From: Euryarchaeota archaeon UBA60
GTDB taxonomy: Archaea; Thermoplasmatota; Poseidoniia; Poseidoniales; Poseidoniaceae
DNA length: 5,810 nt
Assembly: GCA_002503395.1 (NCBI GenBank)
Contig: DARQ01000072.1
Span: 4,667-10,476, forward strand
Reading direction: 5' to 3'
The notes under the pieces were generated by a model that saw only the letters and a list, made by a program, of their open reading frames with translations, did not search any database and had not been told where the DNA came from. Shown in pieces: positions 1-5,810 of the stretch. Both the position numbers and the translations under genes were made by a program. Within the stretch, counting starts at the first letter, position 1, and the number at the start of each line of letters is the position of its first letter.

Positions 1-527
1 GGCCCGGTAGTCAAACCGGCATCGTCGACCTGCTGGCGCCACCATTTCCGTACCTTCTTGCGTTCGACATGAGGGCAACTGAACATCTCACTGAATCGGC
101 GAGTGGTACCAAGACGGCGGGTATTTCCATCTCTACGTCTATCTATCAGGCCGAGTTGGGACAGTGCCCTGACGTGGTCATAGGCCTTCTGACCAATCAA
201 CTCGACCAATCGGGATTGTGACATCGGCTGATGGTAGGCGATTAACGAGAGCGTCTTTAGAAGGGCATCTGAGACGGTCGGTTTGGCTATTTGCGGCAGA
301 TGGTCGGCCAGTGAAGGCTTGACCTCAATCGCCCACCGCCCACCTATTTCAGCGAGGTGCAGAGCGCCGCCGTGACGGCGCTTGAGGGTGGTGGTGAGAA
401 CCTCCAGCGCGGCGCTGATATCTTCTTCGGAACGTTCAAGATTCTCGGCCAACTCTTCGATACTAATCGAGCGGCCAACACCGAAAAGGGTCGCTTCGAG
501 CAAGGTTTCCAAGTTCGGAGTCGTCAT
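1..527 (-). CDS. scpB: Segregation and condensation protein ScpB (3' end cut by window edge)
   Basis: This gene encodes the winged-helix accessory subunit of the SMC-ScpA-ScpB condensin. In the family, ScpB forms dimers that bind the middle of the kleisin ScpA and modulate SMC ATPase and loop activity on the chromosome. The frame is open from the ATG at 527 to the left edge: 175 codons with no stop. The protein begins MTTPNLETLLEATLFGVG. The first winged helix spans about residues 5-75, with 'SISIEELAENL' as its helix-turn-helix and 'GGRWAIEVKP' as its wing. The second spans about 85-150, with the family hallmark 'KTLSLIAYHQPMSQSRLVELIG' split around residues 91-112 and 'LGTTRRFSEMF' at 139-149, matching the usual GTT..F...F ending. 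After this comes a basic, Trp-rich stretch (ERKKVRKWWRQQ, about 155-166) beyond the usual fold. The start is fixed by the ATGA overlap with scpA and an upstream Shine-Dalgarno sequence. The family call is secure; the full length is unknown. Confidence 0.93.
   Translation of the reverse strand, partial: MTTPNLETLLEATLFGVGRSISIEELAENLERSEEDISAALEVLTTTLKRRHGGALHLAEIGGRWAIEVKPSLADHLPQIAKPTVSDALLKTLSLIAYHQPMSQSRLVELIGQKAYDHVRALSQLGLIDRRRDGNTRRLGTTRRFSEMFSCPHVERKKVRKWWRQQVDDAGLTTG
524..527 (-). other. ATGA stop-start overlap between scpA and scpB
   Basis: The scpA stop TGA (526-524) and the scpB start ATG (527-525) share two bases as ATGA on the minus strand. Overlaps of this kind usually mean that the downstream gene is translated by ribosomes finishing, or re-initiating after, the upstream one. 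Here that would couple ScpB output to ScpA output. The overlap itself is read directly; the coupling is inferred. Confidence 0.9.
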
Positions 528-1780
528 TCGACCACCTCTACTGAGATTTCCTCGGGCAATTCGATTATGATTTCGGGCGCGTCGACGGGCTCCTGGTGGT
601 TGATGTCGATGTTGTCGGTCGCATCGGCCAATTCGGCCGCGGCTACTTCTTCGGCAGCTTTGGCCGCCGCGGCTCGGGCGGCCAATTCTTCCATCAAGAC
701 TCCATAGCGCTCCTTTCCGCCGGCCTGTTGCTCCATCTTCAGTGCCATGGCATCTTTCTGTTTCTGGCAAAGTACTATCACCGCTTCAAAAGTCTTCAGT
801 GAAATGTGCATATCACGAATGTGAATCGTGCCATCGGGCACGTCTTCCTGCCATATCTCGACCGCGCCGATATAGGTCAGATGAAGGCTTGAGACAAGAG
901 TTGTGATCCAGGCCTGCTCATCAATGTCGTCCGGCACCGTTACCGACTGAGCCGCGTACTCCTGCGCCAATGCTGCGCTCACACGATTTTGAATCGCCTG
1001 CATCGGCATCGGTGACTTAGCTGATTTGCCGCTCGATTCAACCTCATCTCGTAGAGCGTTCCAGCACAGTCTGAGATCGTTCTCCAAATTCTCATCATGC
1101 ATCTTGCTACCGACCGAAGAAATCGCTTCCTTTACCGCAGCAGCGTGCTTGACTCGGTTATCCTCGCGCAGCCGTAACTCTTCGGCTTCGACACAAGCCT
1201 CGCGCAAAGCCCCGAGTAGTTCCCCGAGGGTTACCGGTCGGCCTTCATCGCGACGAACTCGCTCCTGGAATAATCCACTCAAGCTCGAATCGACATCGCC
1301 GGCGATGACATTGGAGGTGAAGGCAAATCCGGCATCGTCGTATTCCATCTCCCAACCATCGATGGGCAGGTAGTCAATTTCATCATCACCACTGCTCAGC
1401 ATACGGTCGTATAGATCTTCTGCCTGATGTCGAAGGACACCCCAAGCAAGCCTGATGAGACGCCCGCATGAAGGTAGGTCAATCGTGTTCCCCTCTTTGC
1501 GGATTCTCTCGCTAAACACTTGAACAAAGTGTTCGAGGTCAATCGACCACGGATTCATGTCCTCACTTCGTACCAATTCAAAGACGATTGCCACCGAACG
1601 GTCGAAGGGGTCTTTCAAGGACTGATATTCGGCTTGGTCGATATGCGCCAATTCGATGATGCGGTCGGCATATGATGCGGCTGCATCAGGTGTGTCTCGA
1701 CCCTGAGCGAGCAATTGGTCGATGACATCTTGACGTAAGAACCAGCGGTCGAGGCTCATCTCACCATTTTCTTGAGCCAT
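524..1780 (-). CDS. scpA: Segregation and condensation protein ScpA (kleisin), extended form
   Basis: This is the kleisin subunit of condensin. By family knowledge its N-terminal helices bind the neck of one SMC head and its C-terminal winged helix binds the cap of the other, closing the ring, while its middle binds ScpB. The protein is 418 residues. The N-terminal kleisin motif is clear at about 57-90 (DPFDRSVAIVFELV, then NPWSIDLEHFVQVF), matching the '(G/D)P.D..L.LI....(I/M)...I.L......Y' pattern. A linker follows, acidic at about 131-149. A helical region with 'VTLGELLGALREA' lies near 183-195. The likely C-terminal winged helix is at about 288-345 (ITTLVSSLHLTYIGAVEIWQ). The remainder, from about 350, is Ala/Glu-rich (AARAAAAKAAEEVAAAE) and ends in an acidic tail. 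Many ScpA proteins are near 250 residues, so this one has about 55 extra N-terminal residues, a longer middle and an extra tail. ATG at 1780 is preferred over Met8 because a G-rich tract sits seven bases upstream. The gene starts 22 bases after smc and overlaps scpB. Confidence 0.9.
   Translation of the reverse strand: MAQENGEMSLDRWFLRQDVIDQLLAQGRDTPDAAASYADRIIELAHIDQAEYQSLKDPFDRSVAIVFELVRSEDMNPWSIDLEHFVQVFSERIRKEGNTIDLPSCGRLIRLAWGVLRHQAEDLYDRMLSSGDDEIDYLPIDGWEMEYDDAGFAFTSNVIAGDVDSSLSGLFQERVRRDEGRPVTLGELLGALREACVEAEELRLREDNRVKHAAAVKEAISSVGSKMHDENLENDLRLCWNALRDEVESSGKSAKSPMPMQAIQNRVSAALAQEYAAQSVTVPDDIDEQAWITTLVSSLHLTYIGAVEIWQEDVPDGTIHIRDMHISLKTFEAVIVLCQKQKDAMALKMEQQAGGKERYGVLMEELAARAAAAKAAEEVAAAELADATDNIDINHQEPVDAPEIIIELPEEISVEVVE
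533..538 (-). promoter_or_regulatory. Shine-Dalgarno sequence for scpB, inside the scpA 3' end
   Basis: On the minus strand GAGGTG lies five bases before the scpB ATG. It is complementary to the CACCTC found near the 3' end of 16S rRNA in most prokaryotes. It also encodes part of the last scpA residues (VEVVE). It supports the ATG at 527 as the real scpB start. Confidence 0.75.
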
Positions 1781-1802
1781 CTGAATACCCCCCCCAACTA
1801 AC
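1781..1802 (-). promoter_or_regulatory. smc-scpA spacer with G8 tract acting as the scpA ribosome-binding region
   Basis: The only intergenic DNA in the window reads, on the minus strand, GTTAGTT, then eight G (1795-1788), then TATTCAG, then the scpA ATG. The spacer is too short for an independent promoter, and no terminator-like hairpin is present, so smc and scpA are probably on one transcript. The G run sits where a Shine-Dalgarno sequence should be, seven bases from the start, and could pair with the anti-Shine-Dalgarno CCUCC using a G:U pair. That ribosome-binding role is inferred. A homopolymer this long may also be prone to length change. Confidence 0.6.
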
Positions 1803-4800
1803 TTATTCCTCAGTTTCAGGTTCGATACCCTCGGACTCTACCGGTTCTGTGGATTCAGCGACTTCGGCGGCTTCGGCGGCTTCACCAACCTCGTCTGATT
1901 GCTCAATTGAGAGTTTTTCCTTGTGCACGGACTGTTCCTCTTCGATATCCTCTGCCAGATCATCAGCCCTTTTCTTCAGGCTTGTGAATCCCTCCCCAAC
2001 TTCGCTCTCATCTACCTCGCCCTTTGGCAAAGTCACGGTATTTTCTGCGACCGACGTACAGTCTTCAAGCTCATCTTGGTCTTCTGCATCGGCATCGATT
2101 GCACCGCCGAGTGATTCGGGGACTGGGGGGTCATCCGGAACTTTTTCCATCTCTTCGGGATTTGGTAGTTCGCCAAGGCGATTTTGTAATTCCTGGCGCT
2201 CATTCTCCTCGCGGCCTGCGTTTATTTCCGCTAGGGCTGCCGCACCCAATTCGATTGCTCGGTCACGGTCAAAGTTGGCGATGCGACGGCTGCAGCCGTC
2301 GCCGGCATGGGTGATGCCGATATGGTGGTCGGCAAGTTGCAGGCTGACCTTACGCAGTGTGATCTGGATGAATTGCGCCTGTTGACTTCTCCGGCTGCAC
2401 ATCGCCGCCACCAGTTCGGCATTTACCGAATCCAGGTTCTGGTCAACCTCGTCGAAATAATAGAATGGACTGGGGTCGTAATCCTGGATGGCGAAAATAA
2501 GTGCCAGCGAGGCAATCGACTGCTCACCGCCGGATAATTGCTCAAGTTTGACCCGGTTCGATTTTCCTGGTGGCTGCGCCCACATCGACAATCCGCCCTT
2601 GAACGGCTCGTCAGGATTTTCCAAGAACAACTCACCACGGCCACCGGAAAGTTCCTTGTAGACGGTGCGGAAGTTTCGGTCGACTTCCTTGAGTACCGCC
2701 AAGAGACGGCGTTTGCGTTGCTTCTCCAGACGCTCGGCGATGGCGATCAGTTCCTTGCGGCGTGAAGAAAGGTGCTTATTATCGCTCTTCAAGGCGCTTA
2801 CCCGCTCTGCGGTCGCATCGTACTTTTCGATGGCCAACATGTTTACCGGCCCCATGTCTTCAACCCTTCTCTGCAGTTGATTGACCGTCTTCTCGGCTTG
2901 TCCGACCGGAGGCAGGTTCGCGTCCGCTTTGAGCGGCTCGATATTTATCTCTGCCATCTCAGCATTAAGTTCTTCCAGAGCTGCGCGCTTCTGTTGAATA
3001 CTGAGGGTCAATTCATTCGCCCGGTTGGTCAGGGTCTCAGCATTGGCCGCTCGCTGGCCCAGAGTGGCGCGCAGGGCGGCGCGGTCCTCGCTGATGCGCA
3101 ACCTCTCATCATCGAGTTCCTTGTGTTCCTCGATAATCTGCGAATGTGTCGAAGATGTGGTGTCTAGATCGACCTTCAGGTTGACAATCTCAGTTGCCAA
3201 TTCCTTAATGCGCTGACGGCGGTCGACATTCTCCGCTTCGAGTTTTCCTCGCCGGGTAGTGATTTCACCCACTCGCTCAACATAGATGTCGCCGTGACCT
3301 TCCCCTGCAGACAGGGTTCCACTGGCCTGAGCCTTCTGGGATTCAGCCTTGACCCTGAGGTCTTGAGCATCGCGCAGCATCTTTTGCAGGTGTTGTGGGC
3401 TGGCCTCCTGTAAGGTCGTGCTCGCAAGGTTACGCGCTTGAGTCGCCTGTTCAAGTGCTATCTTAGCGGCGGCAAGCCCATCACCACGAGCTTTGAGACC
3501 CTTTTCTGCGGCGGTCAACAGTTTGCTTACTTCGTTGACAATACCCTTGGCCTTCGACAGTCGCTCTTCGCCTAAGCGGAGTTCCTCGCGCCATTGCCGC
3601 AGCCTGAGGGAAGAATCATCACTGGTCATCGCATTGATTCTCTCGCGTTGTAACCGCTGTTGTTCACGGCATTCTCTCAAGGCGCCGGTTGCGACCTCAG
3701 ACAATAGTTGCAGCCTATCGACTTCAGCTTGAAGTGCCTCGACCTCGCTGGCGCCGGCCAGTTTACCACCGAATCCACTCTTGATCTTCATCGGTGCACC
3801 ACCCTGCATCGCCCCCCCGCGCTCGGTGACATCCCCGCGCAATGTGACTAGACGAACGCCGCCCATGTGGCGGCGTGCGGTGGCCAGATCCTGGACCAGT
3901 AATGTGTCGCGCAGAACATATCGCACCGCGACTTCGATTCGGGGGTCGTAATCGAGCAATTCCCAGGCAAAACCGATGACGCCAGACTCTCTGGCGACCA
4001 TTACCGAGCGCCCTGCGGGCCTGGCGCTCTGCAGTTTGCTGAGGGGTAGGAACATCGCTCGGCCGACCTTGTTCTCTCGTAACCACTGCATGCACTTGCT
4101 GGCGACGGCGTCGTCATCGACGACGATACCAGACATCCCACCGGCACCGATTGCGGTTGCCAGTGCGAGTTCATGAGTACTGTCAGCGGGGTGGCACAAT
4201 TCACTTACCGTGCCGATGATTCCTTTGATTTGCCCCGAATCGCGTAATTGCAGTAGTTGTTGCACCGCCGCGACCATGCCTGAGCGACCGCCGGCATGGC
4301 TCTCCAACTCGGTGCGTTTGACCACTAGTTGGCGGCCTGCTTGGCGAAATTGCATCTCGAGTATCTCCGCTTCCTGAGTGAGTTTCTGTTCGCTTGTCTG
4401 CAGGGTGATGAGCTCCTTGCCGAGTTTGACTCGCTCCTTATCCGGGTCGCATTCACCGATCTCTTCGCCTTCGAGTTTCAAATCATCGACCGCGAGTTGG
4501 ATCTCGCTGACCTGTTCCTCAACTTCGGCGAATCTCTGAGCCGTCATTTCGACATGCTGAGCGGCCCGGTCACGGTCGAGTTGTGCCTTCGCCAAAGACT
4601 CATGGGCAGCGCTAACTGCTTCGCCGGCCTTACCCAGTGCCCGGGTCAATTCGTGATTCTTCTTGTCACCGGCGAGTAAGGCATCGCGCGCCTTTTTCTC
4701 GGCTACTTCAGCGGTTTTCAGCGCTACAGCAGCCTCTTCCATGGTCGATATCGCCGAATCTCTCTCGGTGCTGTGGTGGTCGAGAGCGGTTTTTGCCTCT

Positions 4801-5810
4801 TCCTCTTCAGCAAGTAGTATGTCGATATCTTCGCACGCTTCTGACAACGCGCTTTCGGCATCGATTATCTGGTCACCGCGACGGTCTATGTCGCGGTGCA
4901 ACTTATTGATATTTTCCATGAGTACCGCGGCATCATCGCCGAGTATCTCGGTGATTTTACGCTCGAGTTCGGCGACTTTGTCGTCGAGGGTGAGTAATTC
5001 CTTCTCACCCGCTTTGACCTCACCACGCAGGTCGCTCGCTTCACTATTGTAGCGAAGTTGTTCGTCGGAAAGGAAATGAATTTCGTCGAAACGCGAGCGA
5101 TGCTTCGACTGGAGCAGGGTGATGCGAGCTTCATTGAGTTCGGCGATCAGATCCTTGGCCTTCAAAGCCGTTTCTCTCTCCTTCTTCAAGTTGCCGAGTT
5201 GGTCGGTCAATTCAGTTTGTAGAATGGAAATTCTTTCGATGAATTCATCGACCTTGTCGCGCTGGGAGTTAGCCCGCCGAATCTCATCATCATAGGCGGT
5301 GACACCAGCCACCTTATCGAGTACCTTTCGACGATTCCGGGACGTCATCTTCGCCAGATTGGTTACGTCGCCCTGTAGAACGATATTGTAACCATCGGCA
5401 CTGGCATTGGCTTCGGCCAGTAGCAAACGGAAGTGATTGCGACTGCTTTCTTCGCCATTGAGTTTGTAGGACGAGACCGAGTTTCCAGACTTGGTCAAAC
5501 GTACATGCCGGAAGAATCTTACCTCGTCAGAATCCACGCTTATCCGCCGTTGGCCGTCTTCCCCGGCCTCATTGGCAAAGACCAGTGTGACCTTGCAATA
5601 CCGTGCCGGCTTGCCACCACCACCACCATTGAATATCAAATCCTTGACATTGTCAGCGCGGATATTTTTGTTCGATCTGGTCCCCAATACAAACTGTATC
5701 GCATCACCGATATTTGATTTCCCAGAACCATTCGGCCCAGTTATTGCGGTGAATCCTCTGACGAGTGGAATCGTCAATTCACCTTTGAACGACTTGAAAT
5801 TCTCAAGTTC
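1803..5810 (-). CDS. smc: Chromosome segregation ATPase SMC, archaeal type, with long acidic C-terminal tail (5' end cut by window edge)
   Basis: This is the motor subunit of the condensin ring, a coiled-coil ABC-type ATPase that binds DNA and shapes and separates chromosomes. The frame stays open to base 5810 and reads ELENFKSFKGELTIPL, the normal start region of an SMC. The TTG at 5777 is therefore internal, and roughly the first half-dozen residues lie outside the window. Counting from 5810 (1335 residues visible): Walker A GPNGSGKSN at 25-33; Q-loop segment YNIVLQGDVT with Gln at 146; first coiled coil about 175-500; hinge about 506-676 with GRAMFLPL; second coiled coil about 685-975; C-terminal head with signature LSGGEQS at 1092-1098, Walker B FYYFDE at 1116-1121 with its catalytic Glu, D-loop DQNLD at 1123-1127, and FIQITLRK after it. 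All ATPase motifs are intact. The hinge, with no CxxC hook, rules out Rad50. The Q-loop and Walker B wording is archaeal rather than bacterial. After the head comes an unusual acidic tail of about 152 residues. The protein is about 150 residues longer than the usual near-1180. Confidence 0.96.
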   Translation of the reverse strand, partial: ELENFKSFKGELTIPLVRGFTAITGPNGSGKSNIGDAIQFVLGTRSNKNIRADNVKDLIFNGGGGGKPARYCKVTLVFANEAGEDGQRRISVDSDEVRFFRHVRLTKSGNSVSSYKLNGEESSRNHFRLLLAEANASADGYNIVLQGDVTNLAKMTSRNRRKVLDKVAGVTAYDDEIRRANSQRDKVDEFIERISILQTELTDQLGNLKKERETALKAKDLIAELNEARITLLQSKHRSRFDEIHFLSDEQLRYNSEASDLRGEVKAGEKELLTLDDKVAELERKITEILGDDAAVLMENINKLHRDIDRRGDQIIDAESALSEACEDIDILLAEEEEAKTALDHHSTERDSAISTMEEAAVALKTAEVAEKKARDALLAGDKKNHELTRALGKAGEAVSAAHESLAKAQLDRDRAAQHVEMTAQRFAEVEEQVSEIQLAVDDLKLEGEEIGECDPDKERVKLGKELITLQTSEQKLTQEAEILEMQFRQAGRQLVVKRTELESHAGGRSGMVAAVQQLLQLRDSGQIKGIIGTVSELCHPADSTHELALATAIGAGGMSGIVVDDDAVASKCMQWLRENKVGRAMFLPLSKLQSARPAGRSVMVARESGVIGFAWELLDYDPRIEVAVRYVLRDTLLVQDLATARRHMGGVRLVTLRGDVTERGGAMQGGAPMKIKSGFGGKLAGASEVEALQAEVDRLQLLSEVATGALRECREQQRLQRERINAMTSDDSSLRLRQWREELRLGEERLSKAKGIVNEVSKLLTAAEKGLKARGDGLAAAKIALEQATQARNLASTTLQEASPQHLQKMLRDAQDLRVKAESQKAQASGTLSAGEGHGDIYVERVGEITTRRGKLEAENVDRRQRIKELATEIVNLKVDLDTTSSTHSQIIEEHKELDDERLRISEDRAALRATLGQRAANAETLTNRANELTLSIQQKRAALEELNAEMAEINIEPLKADANLPPVGQAEKTVNQLQRRVEDMGPVNMLAIEKYDATAERVSALKSDNKHLSSRRKELIAIAERLEKQRKRRLLAVLKEVDRNFRTVYKELSGGRGELFLENPDEPFKGGLSMWAQPPGKSNRVKLEQLSGGEQSIASLALIFAIQDYDPSPFYYFDEVDQNLDSVNAELVAAMCSRRSQQAQFIQITLRKVSLQLADHHIGITHAGDGCSRRIANFDRDRAIELGAAALAEINAGREENERQELQNRLGELPNPEEMEKVPDDPPVPESLGGAIDADAEDQDELEDCTSVAENTVTLPKGEVDESEVGEGFTSLKKRADDLAEDIEEEQSVHKEKLSIEQSDEVGEAAEAAEVAESTEPVESEGIEPETEE
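1806..2261 (-). other. Acidic low-complexity C-terminal extension of SMC
   Basis: About 152 residues follow the point where an SMC head normally ends (after ITHAGDGCSRRIANFD). By hand count 49 are Asp or Glu and 11 are Lys or Arg. Proline-rich (VPDDPPVPES) and repeat-like (EAAEAAEVAES) stretches are included. No known domain is recognised; the segment looks largely disordered, perhaps with short helices (SLKKRADDLAEDIEEE). It is in frame with the head, without a stop or frameshift sign, and the stop codon TAA lies just before the scpA leader. Its function is unknown; mimicry of DNA charge or a protein-docking tail are only guesses. Confidence 0.75.
1862..1879. repeat. Two tandem copies of a 9-base unit in the smc tail
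   Basis: The plus strand reads cttcggcgg twice in direct succession, followed by a partial third copy (cttc). Read on the minus strand it encodes Glu-Ala-Ala units in the SMC tail. The unit length is a multiple of three, so copy-number changes would lengthen or shorten the tail without breaking the frame. Confidence 0.7.
2283..2302. repeat. Perfect 20-base palindrome within smc
   Basis: The arm GCGACGGCTG is followed immediately by its exact reverse complement CAGCCGTCGC, with no spacer, and the symmetry ends at 2282/2303. It lies in the codons for Gly-Asp-Gly-Cys-Ser-Arg-Arg near the end of the conserved C-terminal head, just ahead of the acidic extension. It has no loop, so it looks more like a symmetric duplex site than a stable RNA hairpin. 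It may be a chance product of the codons. Confidence 0.8.
3783..4295 (-). other. SMC hinge (dimerisation) domain
   Basis: This stretch interrupts the two coiled coils and encodes the globular hinge through which two SMC monomers pair. Its marks are 'IKGIIGTVSELC' at the entry, 'ALATAIGAGGMSGIVVDDDAVA' split across the core, 'NKVGRAMFLPL', and the glycine-rich exit 'RGDVTERGGAMQGG'. These match the SMC hinge family in order and spacing. The borders are approximate, set by where the heptad-rich sequence stops and resumes. Confidence 0.85.
3856..3876. repeat. Short GC-rich inverted repeat in the smc hinge region
   Basis: An eight-base arm ACGCCGCC is followed by a five-base loop CATGT and the exact complement GGCGGCGT. 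It falls in the codons for Arg-His-Met-Gly-Gly-Val-Arg, within the hinge. Either strand could fold it as a stem. It lies in the middle of a gene with no U-run, so it is not called as a terminator. Confidence 0.6.
5614..5628. repeat. Trinucleotide run encoding a Gly5 loop in the SMC N-terminal head
   Basis: The plus strand has cca five times in a row. In the smc frame this gives four GGT codons and one GGC codon, a run of five glycines after 'DLIFN' and before 'KPARY'. In related archaeal SMC proteins this position is a surface loop of variable sequence, so the run is tolerable and could vary in length by whole codons. Confidence 0.65.

Noticed and set aside
357..707. Plus-strand open frames opposite scpB and scpA (for example 357-707, 596-802, 1026-1373)
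   Set aside because: They lie antisense to genes with clear family motifs, show low-complexity Ser/Ala composition, and have no recognisable domain; they are shadows of the minus-strand coding pattern.
1781..1802. Separate promoter for scpA in the spacer
   Set aside because: Twenty-two bases with a G8 run contain no AT-rich TATA-like element; a promoter inside the smc 3' end cannot be excluded but nothing there stands out.
1849..2385. Plus-strand open frame of 178 codons opposite the smc tail
   Set aside because: Its Ser-rich protein is the antisense image of the Glu/Asp/Ala codons of the SMC acidic tail. No family motif is seen, and the minus-strand frame is continuous with a certain SMC.
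3856..3876. Inverted repeat as a transcription terminator
   Set aside because: It sits in the middle of the conserved hinge coding region and lacks a following U-run on either strand.
3763..4095. Minus-strand open frame in another phase within the smc hinge
   Set aside because: It overlaps the well-supported hinge coding in a different frame, has an Arg/His/Pro-rich nonsense-like composition, and matches no family.
1803..5810. Rad50 or MukB instead of SMC
   Set aside because: A globular SMC hinge is present and no CxxC zinc hook is seen. ScpA and ScpB follow directly, which fits SMC and not Rad50 (Mre11 partner) or MukB (MukEF partners).

Overview
The window is one tightly packed segment read entirely from the minus strand. 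It encodes the three subunits of an SMC-type chromosome condensin, in transcription order smc, then scpA, then scpB. Each call rests on family motifs read directly from the translations. No tRNA, rRNA, mobile element, CRISPR array, promoter or terminator is visible. The only non-coding DNA is the 22-base smc-scpA spacer. Both ends of the segment are cut by the window: smc lacks its first few codons on the right, and scpB runs off the left edge.

The organism is most likely an archaeon of the broad euryarchaeal type. The SMC N-terminal head has the archaeal-style 'GYNIVLQGDVT' Q-loop segment rather than the bacterial 'GQG-I' form, and its C-terminal head has 'FDEVDQNLD' and 'ITLRK...ADHHIGIT'. 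The base composition, close to half G+C, and the general look of the SMC suggest a Thermoplasmatota or marine group II (Poseidoniales)-like lineage. That narrower placement comes from memory of the family and is not demonstrated here.

Layout by region: 1803-5810 is smc, with ATPase head halves at both ends of the protein, two long coiled coils, a hinge, and an unusual acidic tail of about 150 residues after the head. Bases 1781-1802 form a short spacer with a run of eight G just upstream of scpA. Bases 524-1780 are scpA, a kleisin with an extended N-terminus and an Ala/Glu-rich then acidic C-terminus. Bases 1-527 are scpB, which starts inside the scpA stop codon (ATGA) behind a good Shine-Dalgarno sequence embedded in the last scpA codons.

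By family knowledge, SMC dimerises at its hinge, the kleisin ScpA bridges the two ATPase heads, and ScpB dimers bind ScpA; the complex organises and helps segregate the chromosome. Co-linear genes with translational coupling fit balanced production of the three. I see no previously undescribed system. The points worth a second look are the long acidic tail on SMC, the extended ScpA, a perfect 20-base palindrome inside smc close to where the head ends, and the G8 leader of scpA.
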